Part shown: one piece after another, positions 1 through 9,386 of the stretch | Position numbering within the stretch: position 1 is the stretch's first letter | Layout of the letters: each line of letters begins with the position of its first letter | DNA from: Patescibacteria group bacterium | Lineage (GTDB): Bacteria > Patescibacteriota > Patescibacteriia > UBA1558 > UBA10009 | Reading direction: 5' to 3' | NCBI GenBank assembly: GCA_018818425.1 | Contig: JAHISB010000046.1 | Coordinates: forward strand, 1-55,298 | Length of the DNA: 55,298 nucleotides | The notes under the pieces: generated by a model | Seen by the model: the letters and a program-made list of their open reading frames with translations, nothing else | What the model was told of the DNA's origin: nothing | Databases searched by the model: none | Position numbers and translations under genes: made by a program

Positions 1-123
1 CATTACATCTGAAATCTTCTTTTGCTAAATTATCACTTTGGTTGATAGACCAATAAATGCTTGTGTTTTTGAAGTAAAATACAATCTTAGAGGATAAATT
101 TTCAACATAATTAACCTAATCAT

Positions 124-172
124 CCCGAATATTAGACTATTAGACTATTTGATTATTAGACTATTTGATTAT
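124..172. repeat. Octanucleotide simple repeat at the rmlD 3' end
   Basis: tattagac tattagac tatttgat tattagac tatttgat tatttgaa. Confidence 0.85.
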
Positions 173-1018
173 TTGAATTGACTTTAAATAATCGGCCAAG
201 GCCTCTGGCCAGGGCCTAAGCTTTGGCAGTTTATTATTGTTTAAAGCGGAATATTTTGGCCGCCGGGCTTTCTGGAAAAAATCATGGCCGGAAATCTTTT
301 GAAGTTTGATTTTAATTTTACGCTGTTTAAATATTTCCTCTGCGTAGTCAAACCAGGAAACAGCCCCTTCATTAACCAGATGATAGATGCCGAACTCCCG
401 CTGATTATCAATAAAATTACTTTTAATTGATCGGGCTAAATCTTTGGCATAGGTCGGCTTGCTGAATTGGTCGCTAACCGCTTTAATGACTTTTTGAGTT
501 TGGCTCAATTCCAGCATCTTGTCAACAAAATTGGTCTTGTTTTTTTTGCCTCTGGCAACGGCTCGGCCAAATAGCCACGAGGTTCTGATAATATAATATT
601 TTTGACAATTATTGATGATATTCTTTTCTCCCTGTTCTTTGCTCCGACCATAAACGCTAATTGCCTGAGTTTTATCATCTTCATTATATCCGCTCCCCTT
701 TTCGCCGTCAAAAACATAATCGGTGCTGATTTGCATTAAAGGCAAGTTGAGTTCAGAGGATATCCTGGCTAAATTTAAAGAGCCTTGCGCATTGACTTTA
801 AAAACCGTTTCCGATTGTTCTTCGGCCGCTTCCACGTCGGTAAAGGCGGCGCAGTTGATAATTAATTCTGGCTGGCAGTTTTGAATTTTGACTTTTAGTT
901 CTTCATTCTTTGTGATATCCCACTCCGGCCGATCAGCCACGATCAAATCTTGTTCGCTTAAAACACTGGCTAAATCGCTGCCCAGCATTCCTCCGGCGCC
1001 TAGGATTAAAATTTTCAT
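161..1018 (-). CDS. rmlD: dTDP-4-dehydrorhamnose reductase (RmlD)
   Basis: MKILILGAGGMLGSDL Rossmann start; STDYVFDG, YGRSKEQGE and RTSWLFG motifs. Confidence 0.93.
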   Translation of the reverse strand: MKILILGAGGMLGSDLASVLSEQDLIVADRPEWDITKNEELKVKIQNCQPELIINCAAFTDVEAAEEQSETVFKVNAQGSLNLARISSELNLPLMQISTDYVFDGEKGSGYNEDDKTQAISVYGRSKEQGEKNIINNCQKYYIIRTSWLFGRAVARGKKNKTNFVDKMLELSQTQKVIKAVSDQFSKPTYAKDLARSIKSNFIDNQREFGIYHLVNEGAVSWFDYAEEIFKQRKIKIKLQKISGHDFFQKARRPKYSALNNNKLPKLRPWPEALADYLKSIQIIK

Positions 1019-1035
1019 GGTGGATAAGTTTAATA

Positions 1036-1089
1036 AGTTTCGGCCATAGGCCGACCAGCCTTTGGCTGGGAATAAGTTGAATACGTTGA
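1036..1089. repeat. Two-hairpin cassette inside a nonanucleotide repeat tract
   Basis: aataagttt CGGCCATAGGCCG a CCAGCCTTTGGCTGG gaataagttgaatacgttgaataagtt. Confidence 0.8.
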
Positions 1090-1143
1090 ATAAGTTCGCG
1101 AACTGTTCGTGCAGGTTCGTGTCGTTCGTGATTGATTCATGAA

Positions 1144-2145
1144 TTAAGTTAAATACTGCTTTTTATAATACTCCAGATACTCGCCGGACTTCAGCGGTTT
1201 CCACCACCAGTCATTATTTTTGTACCAGCGGATGGTTTCTCTGACGGCCTCTTCAAATTTATATTCCGGCTGCCAGCCCAATTTTTTAATTTTAGAAGAA
1301 TCAAGGGCATAGCGTAAATCATGGCCGGGCCTGTCTTTAACTTGTTCAATCATTTTTGAACCAAGGCCCAGTTCGCTTAAAATCAACTTGGTGATTTGAA
1401 TATTCTGCTTTTCCACGCCGCTGCCGATATTATAGACCTGGCCCAACTTTCCTTTGTGAAGCAAAAAATCAATGGCATTGCAGTGGTCTAAAACATAAAT
1501 CCATTCTCTGATATTTTTACCTTCGCCGTATAAAGGCGCTTTTTTATCTTCCAGTAAATTAGTGATAAATAAAGGAATCAGCTTTTCTGGGTATTGGTAA
1601 GGTCCGTAAAAATTACAGGCGTGAGTAACGATAATCGGCAAATTATAAGTTTTAATATAAGAACGGCATAATAAATCGCCGCCGGCCTTAGAAGCGCTGT
1701 AAGGGCTGTTGGGCCGGAAGGGCGACTCTTCGGTAAATTTGCCTTTGGCAATACTGCCGTAAACTTCATCGGTAGAAATTTGAATATACTTGCCGACAGC
1801 AAACTCTTTAACGCCTTCAAGCAGATTATGAGTGCCTAAAACATCGGTTCTAACAAAAGCCGCGGGGTCTAAAATGGAACGGTCCACGTGAGTTTCGGCC
1901 GCATAGTTGATGACAACATCAATTTTTTTAAAGCGAAGCACTTTTTTTACGGTTCTTTCGTCGGCAATGTCCCCTTTGATAAATTCGTAACTGGCATTGC
2001 CTTCAATATCTTTTAAATTATCAAGGTTGCCGGCATAAGTTAACTTATCCAGATTAATTATTTTATAATCTGGATATTTTTTTAAAATATGTCTGATGAA
2101 GTTGGAGCCGGCAAAACCGGCCCCGCCGGTGATTAGTATGTTCAT
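1144..2145 (-). CDS. rmlB: dTDP-glucose 4,6-dehydratase (RmlB)
   Basis: ITGGAGFAGSNFIRH, THVDRSI, STDEVYGS, YSASKAGGD, NIGSG motifs. Confidence 0.95.
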   Translation of the reverse strand: MNILITGGAGFAGSNFIRHILKKYPDYKIINLDKLTYAGNLDNLKDIEGNASYEFIKGDIADERTVKKVLRFKKIDVVINYAAETHVDRSILDPAAFVRTDVLGTHNLLEGVKEFAVGKYIQISTDEVYGSIAKGKFTEESPFRPNSPYSASKAGGDLLCRSYIKTYNLPIIVTHACNFYGPYQYPEKLIPLFITNLLEDKKAPLYGEGKNIREWIYVLDHCNAIDFLLHKGKLGQVYNIGSGVEKQNIQITKLILSELGLGSKMIEQVKDRPGHDLRYALDSSKIKKLGWQPEYKFEEAVRETIRWYKNNDWWWKPLKSGEYLEYYKKQYLT

Positions 2146-2267
2146 AATCTCTATTAATTTTGAATTTCGATTGAATTTTTAATGACTTAATTTCAAAATT
2201 AGGTTATTTCAAAATTCAACCGTTTGGAGCTATCGCTGATGGCGACTAGTTACGACATGGCGGTCAG

Positions 2268-3527
2268 CTACGTCCCGATCTCCCAGCTGTTTAAATACTT
2301 TACCTGCTCCGGTGTTAATTTGTCGATTTTAACGCCCAGTGACTTTAATTTAAGCTTAGCGATCCTGACATCGGTCTGTTCGGTAACGTCATAAACTTTA
2401 TTCTCCAGTTTTTTATGATTTTTTACCACAAATTCAACGGCCAAAGATTGATTGGCAAAGCTCATATCCATAACGGTTGAAGGGTGGCCTTCGGCCGCTG
2501 CTAAGTTGACCAGCCGGCCGCCGGCTAAAACAATTATTCTTTTATTGTTTCTTAAAGTATATTCTTCCACCAAAGGCCTGACCTCTGCCTTTTTTTTGCT
2601 GATTTTCTTTAAGGCCGGCAAATCTATTTCCACATCAAAATGGCCTGAGTTGCAGACAATGGCGCCGTCTTTCATTTTAAGAAAATGCTCTCGGCGGATA
2701 ACATGAATATCGCCGGTTAAAGTGCAAAAAATATCGCCAAGCAATGATGCTTCGGACATTGGCATTACCCTGAAGCCGTCCATAACTGCCTCTAAAGATT
2801 TTACATAATCTACTTCGGTCACAATTATTTTTGAGCCCAGGCCCCTGGCTTTAAAGGCAAAGCCGCGGCCGCACCAGCCATAGCCGGCCACCACCACTGT
2901 TTTGCCGGCTAAAAGAACATTGGTGGCCCTGATGATTCCGTCTAAAGTTGACTGGCCTGTGCCATAGCGATTGTCAAAAAAATGCTTGGTCTGGGCGTCG
3001 TTAACGGCCACAATGGGATAAAGCAATTTTTTTTGTTCGGCTAAAGCTTTTAATCTGATAACGCCGGTGGTTGTCTCCTCGCTGCCGCCCCATAAGCTCT
3101 TGACTAAGCCCGTGCGCTTTTTATGAATAGTGGAAACCAGATCGGCGCCGTCATCAACTGTGATATGTGGTTTATCGTCTAAAACTTGATTGATGTGCTT
3201 ATAATAAGTCTGATTATTTTCGTTATTAATGGCAAAAACCGGAATGCCAAAATCTTTGACAATAGAGGCGGCTACTTCATCTTGGGTGGATAAAGGATTA
3301 GAGGCGCATAAGCTGACTTTAGCGCCGCCGGCTTTTAAGGTCCTCATTAAATTAGCGGTTTCGGCTGTTACGTGCAAACAGGCGGCCACCCTGACGCCTT
3401 TTAATGGTTTTCTTTTAGAAAAATCATTTCTTATTTCTCTAAGAACAGCCATTTCTTTTTCTGCCCAAATGATTTTTCTTTTCCCCTGAGGGGCTAGCTT
3501 TAAATTTTTGACATCGTGTTTTATCAT
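2268..3527 (-). CDS. ahcY: Adenosylhomocysteinase, compact form
   Basis: [61 protein letters not shown]; 419 aa. Confidence 0.95.
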   Translation of the reverse strand: MIKHDVKNLKLAPQGKRKIIWAEKEMAVLREIRNDFSKRKPLKGVRVAACLHVTAETANLMRTLKAGGAKVSLCASNPLSTQDEVAASIVKDFGIPVFAINNENNQTYYKHINQVLDDKPHITVDDGADLVSTIHKKRTGLVKSLWGGSEETTTGVIRLKALAEQKKLLYPIVAVNDAQTKHFFDNRYGTGQSTLDGIIRATNVLLAGKTVVVAGYGWCGRGFAFKARGLGSKIIVTEVDYVKSLEAVMDGFRVMPMSEASLLGDIFCTLTGDIHVIRREHFLKMKDGAIVCNSGHFDVEIDLPALKKISKKKAEVRPLVEEYTLRNNKRIIVLAGGRLVNLAAAEGHPSTVMDMSFANQSLAVEFVVKNHKKLENKVYDVTEQTDVRIAKLKLKSLGVKIDKLTPEQVKYLNSWEIGT

Positions 3528-3561
3528 ATTTTTTTTATTGAACTTATTACAAAATTATTTC

Positions 3562-4539
3562 TCAAAAAGTTAAACTGGATTTATAATTTAATTGATATCT
3601 TTTTTTAAATTGATTATAAGTGTAGAAATGATTCTGGGTGCCATAATGCTCTATGGCATAAACAGCCGCTAAGCTGGCGGACTGGCCGATTTCTAACCAG
3701 GGAAATTTAAAATAGCTGTCGGTGATTAAATTCAACCGGCTGGCAACTAAGCCCTTAATCAAGCCTGCCCGATAAGCGTCGCCGCCGCCGGTGGGATCTT
3801 TAGCTAACGTTGTTTTGACCGCGCTGATATTTATTCTCTCCAATTTATTATGCTGATTAATCTCAATTAACGATCCCTGCTTGCCCAACGTGGTTATTAA
3901 AATACCGGCTGACTGCAAAACAACGGTTTTATCGTAATTGGTAATTTTTTGCGTTAAGGCCAGCTCGTAATCGTTGACTACGCAGATGCTGGCTAATTTT
4001 ATGACTTTCCTTAGTTGATTTTTGGTAAATTGAATTATCTGCTGTCCGGGGTCAAAAATAAAAGGTATCTGCCGGCTGTGATAAAAATCGGCCAAATCCA
4101 GCATTTCGTTGGGATTGCTGGGAGAAATAATGGCCAAATCGCCTTTAGCCACCTTGGGCTTTTTGGCATAAAAGCTCATGGCGCCGGGGAAAAAACCGGT
4201 AATCTGATTATCGTTTTTATCGGTGATAATATAGGCCGAAGCCGTCAGGGTCTGTGGATAAATTTTAATGCCGCTTATATCTATGCCCAGCTGGTTAAAT
4301 CTTTCCTGATATTTCTGGAAGTCTTTGCCGACCGCTGAATAAACCACGGGCTTCTCCTCTAGCAAAGATAAGCTGTAAGCAATATTGCCGGCGTTGCCGC
4401 CAAAGGTTTCACGGAATTCCTTAACCGTAAAACTAACGTTCAGCTGGCGAATTTCCGACGGGATAATGTGATCTTCGAACTTTCCCGGAAAATCCATTAT
4501 GCGGTCGTAAGCGATTGAGCCTGAAATTAATATCCTCAT
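3562..4539 (-). CDS. PfkB-family carbohydrate/adenosine kinase
   Basis: N-terminal FGGNAGNIAYSLSLL; C-terminal DPTGGGDAYRAGLIKG PfkB signature. Confidence 0.9.
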   Translation of the reverse strand: MRILISGSIAYDRIMDFPGKFEDHIIPSEIRQLNVSFTVKEFRETFGGNAGNIAYSLSLLEEKPVVYSAVGKDFQKYQERFNQLGIDISGIKIYPQTLTASAYIITDKNDNQITGFFPGAMSFYAKKPKVAKGDLAIISPSNPNEMLDLADFYHSRQIPFIFDPGQQIIQFTKNQLRKVIKLASICVVNDYELALTQKITNYDKTVVLQSAGILITTLGKQGSLIEINQHNKLERINISAVKTTLAKDPTGGGDAYRAGLIKGLVASRLNLITDSYFKFPWLEIGQSASLAAVYAIEHYGTQNHFYTYNQFKKRYQLNYKSSLTF

Positions 4540-4544
4540 AAAAA

Positions 4545-4949
4545 TTAAATTAACTCTTTAATGCTGGCGGCAATCCTTTCCTTTTCGTTCTCCTGATAAG
4601 TTTTGCCTGGCCAGGGATGCAGATTATCGTTATTAAACCGAGGGATAATATGAAAATGAACATGATGCACCAATTGTCCGGCGGCTTGGCCGTTATTAAG
4701 AACTAAATTAAAACCATCGGCGCCTACCGCTTCCATAATGGGCTGTGATAGTTTTTGAACCACGACAATCAATTCTTTTAACAAATCGGGTGGAAGTTCA
4801 AGAAAATTATTATAATGTTCTTTAGGGATAACTAAAACATGGCCTTTATTAACGGGATTAATATCCAAAAAAGCTAAAATTCTTTTATCTTCATAAACTT
4901 TTGCCGAAGGCAGCTCGCCTTCAATAATTTTGCAAAATATACAGTCCAT
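4545..4949 (-). CDS. HIT family hydrolase
   Basis: MDCIFCKIIEGELPSAKVYED; HHVHFHIIPR HIT motif; internal Met chosen as start. Confidence 0.93.
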   Translation of the reverse strand: MDCIFCKIIEGELPSAKVYEDKRILAFLDINPVNKGHVLVIPKEHYNNFLELPPDLLKELIVVVQKLSQPIMEAVGADGFNLVLNNGQAAGQLVHHVHFHIIPRFNNDNLHPWPGKTYQENEKERIAASIKELI

Positions 4950-5091
4950 AAAGTTAATTACCAAATTCCAAACTCCAAATTACAAACAAATGTCAAATTC
5001 TAATTACCCAAATTCCAAACTTTTATTTGGAAATTTGAAATTCAAAATTGATTCAAAATTAGGTTATTTCATAATTCAAAATTAAATTCAA

Positions 5092-5508
5092 TTATTTAAC
5101 AACCCCCGCTTCCAGCTCTGCCTCGGTGTATTCAACCTGTTCGTCTTTTAAATTCGGATTGTAGGGGGGCTCTGGATAATTAATCAGCCAGGCCTCTTCG
5201 TCGCCGATATTTTCTAAGCCGGTAGCAACATTATTGGGAATAAACAAACGGCCGGGCTTTTGGGCGTCTAAAACAAATTCCTGCCTTTTTTTATTTTGAT
5301 AAGTAATAATCTTCATTCTGCCTCTGATACAAACATATCTGGCCGCCCTGACCCGGTGCAGATGATAGCCCTTAAAAGCTCCTGGTTTGGCCGCGGTTAA
5401 ATAAACCGCTGTTTTATCGCCGTCTTTAAATAATTCTATTAAAAAACCGTTCTCTTTATTATTGGCATCGAAAGTTTTAACTTTTTTGACTGTTTCTGTT
5501 TTAATCAT
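5092..5508 (-). CDS. RmlC-like cupin (putative nucleotide-sugar epimerase/isomerase)
   Basis: GAFKGYHLHRVRAARYVCIRGRMKI cupin motif; IPNNVATGLENIGDEEAWLINYPEPPYNPN. Confidence 0.65.
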   Translation of the reverse strand: MIKTETVKKVKTFDANNKENGFLIELFKDGDKTAVYLTAAKPGAFKGYHLHRVRAARYVCIRGRMKIITYQNKKRQEFVLDAQKPGRLFIPNNVATGLENIGDEEAWLINYPEPPYNPNLKDEQVEYTEAELEAGVVK

Positions 5509-5905
5509 AGCTATTTAAGTTCAAGTTGAATATGGCATACAGCGCCAAAGCGCCCATAAACGAAATTAGCCAAGAAACAGTGCCCAGATAATTAAGATGC
5601 TGATAAATAAAAAATCCGGACAATATCGCTAAAATTAATGAATTTATTCCCCTGCTCACTCTTCTTTTTTTATCTTCTTCGCATTCTTGAGGAAACCAGA
5701 TAAATAAGAGCCCCGTTATTATAGCTAAAATCAAAAGGATATTCAAATCAAAATAATTGCTGATTAAGCCGGTCTTGAACTGCTCTAAAGAAAAATAAAC
5801 TACAAAGGTTATGGCCGACGCTTTAAATATCAAACCGCAGGATTTTATTAAATATAAACCCAGGCTGTCTGCAAATTTTCTTTTTTTTGATTTTAGAAAA
5901 AACAT
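5501..5905 (-). CDS. Small multi-pass membrane protein, unknown function
   Basis: Several hydrophobic segments; start moved to MFFLKSKKRK because the upstream extension lies in repeat-like spacer. Confidence 0.5.
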   Translation of the reverse strand: MFFLKSKKRKFADSLGLYLIKSCGLIFKASAITFVVYFSLEQFKTGLISNYFDLNILLILAIITGLLFIWFPQECEEDKKRRVSRGINSLILAILSGFFIYQHLNYLGTVSWLISFMGALALYAIFNLNLNSYD

Positions 5906-6083
5906 ATCTATTAACACTAATAAATCACTGACAGTCCACAGATGACGCACTGATTGCTCACAGATATCGGCGTGTTATCTAAGAACTATCGGTGCTTCTA
6001 TTTAATCATTGGTGAGTTATCCGCGCGTTATCAGTCGAGAGACCTCGAGTTTATCGAGAGGTGAACCATCCGTGCTTCTATTT

Positions 6084-7583
6084 TCAAAAACTGGCTTTCA
6101 GATAATTAAATATTTTACTCATTAATTCGTTAAAAGTCAAAGGCGGCTTATCTAAAGTAACGCTGATTTGCTTAAGCGGAATAATTTCCTTGCTGCCGCT
6201 GAGCTCCGGCGCCGAAATAACCAATCTTAACTTGCGATTTTCAATATCGGCATTATTTAAATTAAACCGGACTTCGCCCGCTTTCCAGCCGTTAATTTCT
6301 TGGGGCGAATGATATTCGGTTATCAGATAATCAACGCCCAAATCTCCGGAAAAATCCCTGAGCTGAAAAATTTCCGGATTAAAAAACTGATTCTGCGAAA
6401 AAGCCAATAAGCCCCTTCCAAAAACCTTAAGGTCATTTTCCGGAATAAAAATATAGTTGGGAACAATTTCGGAAGTGATAAAATAATTTTTATGAGTCTC
6501 GCTGATATCCAGAGTCTGATCGTTGATTTTAACGCTCTGCCGGCCGGCCTCATGGGCGGTTTCAAAACCAAGCCTGGGAATAGTGCTGTAAATTACCGTT
6601 GGTTTGTAAATTAAATCCACAAAGCCGCCTTCATATTCCCGGCTGTCAGCCAGATACAGGCGGTCGATAAAAGTTAAATACTGCTGTTTGGTTTTTATCT
6701 GCCTGGTAAAAATCTCGTCTTCGGCGACCAGTTGAATTTTATAAACGCCTTCGGCTAAATCGGCCAGCTGTAAATTTATATACCTGGGCGCCGAAGCCGG
6801 GTCCAGCTTGCTGATATAGCCGTCATCGTCAAATTCTTCTTCGTAAATTTTATCATTCTGGCCATTGTAAACTTTAAAAGTGAAAAAATCCGGCCCTTCG
6901 CTGCGGTTGATATCCTGAGTTTTAAAAGTAAAATCCAGAACTTCATTCTTAATATAAGTGTAAAACGCATAACCGCCTCTTAAAGTTTTATTCAATTCCT
7001 GATAGTTATTTTGGGGCTGGTAATCGGGAAGCATAAATTTTCTGTCTAAATCATAATAATACGCTCCCACTTTGTCTAAACTATCAAGCTGGTCAAAAAA
7101 CTGGTTGATGGTGATAAAATTTTTGCTTCTCTGCCACAAACTGGCTTCGGCGTTTTCAATAACCGGCCAGTCCAAATTATCCAGCAGCTGATTTTCTAGG
7201 GGCTTAAACTGGTAATGCCACTCGCCTTCCCCAATAGTCTTAAGGCCAAGCTGGATCAGCGGCTGGTTTTTATTCTGATAAATTATTTTAACTTTGGCGG
7301 CAGCAAACTTTTGCGGCAGACGAACATCAAAATAAACCGGGTCTTGTTTAACGGCCTGCCAGTAACTGCCAGAGCCGACGATTTTATTGATTTCCGTCAT
7401 TCTGTTGGCCGGAAACAGATTGGTGATAACCGGCGAATCCTGCGAAAAATCATAAGTAAACTCCAGATGCCCGGAAGGCACAAAATCCAGATAAACTAAA
7501 TAAAATAAACCGATAATCGGTAAAACAATAACGGCTATTTTAGTGATTTTAAATAATTGGCTGAAAAATAACTTGGAATTCAT
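6084..7583 (-). CDS. Exported/membrane-anchored protein of unknown function
   Basis: 499-aa ORF; one N-terminal TM segment followed by a long non-TM region; no family recognised. Confidence 0.7.
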   Translation of the reverse strand: MNSKLFFSQLFKITKIAVIVLPIIGLFYLVYLDFVPSGHLEFTYDFSQDSPVITNLFPANRMTEINKIVGSGSYWQAVKQDPVYFDVRLPQKFAAAKVKIIYQNKNQPLIQLGLKTIGEGEWHYQFKPLENQLLDNLDWPVIENAEASLWQRSKNFITINQFFDQLDSLDKVGAYYYDLDRKFMLPDYQPQNNYQELNKTLRGGYAFYTYIKNEVLDFTFKTQDINRSEGPDFFTFKVYNGQNDKIYEEEFDDDGYISKLDPASAPRYINLQLADLAEGVYKIQLVAEDEIFTRQIKTKQQYLTFIDRLYLADSREYEGGFVDLIYKPTVIYSTIPRLGFETAHEAGRQSVKINDQTLDISETHKNYFITSEIVPNYIFIPENDLKVFGRGLLAFSQNQFFNPEIFQLRDFSGDLGVDYLITEYHSPQEINGWKAGEVRFNLNNADIENRKLRLVISAPELSGSKEIIPLKQISVTLDKPPLTFNELMSKIFNYLKASF

Positions 7584-7680
7584 ATTAATTTTAATTCTGA
7601 ATTTCGAATTTCGAATTTTGATTCAATTTTGAAATTTTTAATTTAGAAATAATTTCAAAATTCCATCATTAGAAATTCAT

Positions 7681-9312
7681 TCAAAATTCAGAATTCAAAA
7701 TTCTAATTGGATATAAGCTCTGCTCCTTAAAATCCACTATGCTCGGCTGAACCTCCAATTGATGTTGGAAAAAGTAACGTTCGTTGAACTCGGCCAGCAG
7801 CGCATCATGACGGGTAAAGTAAAAGTAATAAACAGGATAGCCGGCTGCGATTAACTGGTAAACTCTCTGATAGTCGTAATCCTTATTTAAGCGGAAAATC
7901 ACCGAGCGGCGCGGAAAAAAAACTTTGTCCATTATGTCTGCTACTATTATAGCATTATCTTCGATTTTAGCGCTGACTTGGCTCTGAATCTGTTCGTAGC
8001 TTTTCAAATTATTGTAGACTAAATAAATGCCTTCGTCCTGCCCAAAATAAACCTGTTGAAAAGAAAAATAGCCCAGCACAATAAATAAAACAGCGGTAAC
8101 AAAAGTTACGGCTAATTTTGACTTCTTTAAAAACTTAAACAGACTGTAGCCGATTAAAGGCAGAATAAACACATAAACAGGCAGCCAGTAGCGGACATAA
8201 GAATTGCCAATGGTTATGGCTTGGGGGTCTGGATTATCGTGGAAACTCCAGCTGCCGTAATAAATTACCAGATAACCGCTGATCAACAAGAACAATGCCA
8301 AATATAAAATTCTTTTTTTATCTTTTTTTAATAAAATGAAAAAACCGGCAATTAAAAATCCCAGCAGTGAGATAATAGACCAGACCGGGAACATCTTTAG
8401 GGTGTAATTATAAAAATTGATTAAAGCGGTTCTGGGCTGAAAGCCAAAAGGCAAAAATATCTTTTCAAATATATTCAAGCTTTGAGTGATGATATCTTTG
8501 CCCTGAAGCTCCAAATCCACGGCATAGCCGAAGGAAAAAATTGACTGATAGTTCTGAAAATTAAAATAAAAAACCGGCGCAAATGACAATAAACAAACAA
8601 TAAATGACAATGCTAAATTTGCCCAGTTGATTTTTTTTCTGTAAATGACTAGAAGAATTATAAATAAAGGCAGTAGCCAGGTTATTTCCGAGGTTCTGAC
8701 CATTAAAGCCAGTCCTATAAAAAATCCGAATAATAAATAAAAGGGAATCTTGGCTGACTTAATGGCTTTGATAAAAAGATACATGCTGATGATCAGCAGA
8801 GCAACAAACAGAACATTGGGCATTAAACTTTTGGTGGCATAATACCACCAGGCAGGGGCGATAAGTAGCAGCAAGGCCGATATAAAAGCAATCTGCTTAT
8901 TAAAAATTTCTTTGATTAATAAATAAAAAAAGAAGATGGCCAGACAAGCAAAAATTATTAAAACAAAAGGAATAACTTTTAAAGTAAAAATTTTAGCTAA
9001 GGTTCCGGCGATCAAGGGAAAACCAATGAAAGTGGCAGGCACAGTGTTATTATTAATTACCCTCATGCTCCGTGGCGCCGCTAAATCATCAGCTATCTGA
9101 TTGGCAGAATCCTTAAATTGCAACTCTGACTGTTTGGCAAAAGTATAGGCAAAATAATAATTGGCAGTTTCATCAGGCGAGTTAAAAATTAAATTATCAT
9201 TGATATTTTTCGGCAGCTGATAAATAGCCAAAAAAGAGTAAACAAAAAAGAAAACTATTATCAGAAATATTAAGCTGATTATCTGCCAGTCTAATTGAAC
9301 TTTGTTTTTCAT
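7681..9312 (-). CDS. GT39/ArnT-like multi-pass membrane glycosyltransferase (putative)
   Basis: Many TM segments; early acidic loop SPDETANYYFAYTFAKQSELQF typical of GT-C enzymes. Confidence 0.65.
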   Translation of the reverse strand: MKNKVQLDWQIISLIFLIIVFFFVYSFLAIYQLPKNINDNLIFNSPDETANYYFAYTFAKQSELQFKDSANQIADDLAAPRSMRVINNNTVPATFIGFPLIAGTLAKIFTLKVIPFVLIIFACLAIFFFYLLIKEIFNKQIAFISALLLLIAPAWWYYATKSLMPNVLFVALLIISMYLFIKAIKSAKIPFYLLFGFFIGLALMVRTSEITWLLPLFIILLVIYRKKINWANLALSFIVCLLSFAPVFYFNFQNYQSIFSFGYAVDLELQGKDIITQSLNIFEKIFLPFGFQPRTALINFYNYTLKMFPVWSIISLLGFLIAGFFILLKKDKKRILYLALFLLISGYLVIYYGSWSFHDNPDPQAITIGNSYVRYWLPVYVFILPLIGYSLFKFLKKSKLAVTFVTAVLFIVLGYFSFQQVYFGQDEGIYLVYNNLKSYEQIQSQVSAKIEDNAIIVADIMDKVFFPRRSVIFRLNKDYDYQRVYQLIAAGYPVYYFYFTRHDALLAEFNERYFFQHQLEVQPSIVDFKEQSLYPIRILNSEF

Positions 9313-9321
9313 AGTTAGGTT

Positions 9322-9350
9322 ATTATAACAAATAATTTTACCTAAAACAA
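9322..9350 (-). promoter_or_regulatory. Sigma70-type promoter of the 7681..9312 gene
   Basis: Minus strand: TTGTTT (9345-9350), 17-bp spacer, TATAAT (9322-9327), then 9 nt to ATG (9310-9312). Confidence 0.65.
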
Positions 9351-9374
9351 CTTATAAATTTAAGATTTTTATGT

Positions 9375-9380
9375 TAGAAT
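9375..9380 (+). promoter_or_regulatory. -10 element (extended, TGTTAGAAT) of the 9387 gene; 6 nt before ATG
   Basis: TAGAAT at 9375-9380 preceded by TG; ATG at 9387. Confidence 0.55.
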
Positions 9381-9386
9381 ATAGCT

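Noticed and set aside
192-225. Palindromic cggccaaggcctctggccagggcc at the rmlD 3' end
   Set aside because: Encodes LRPWPEALADYL, which fits the expected conserved RmlD C-terminus, so likely coding coincidence.
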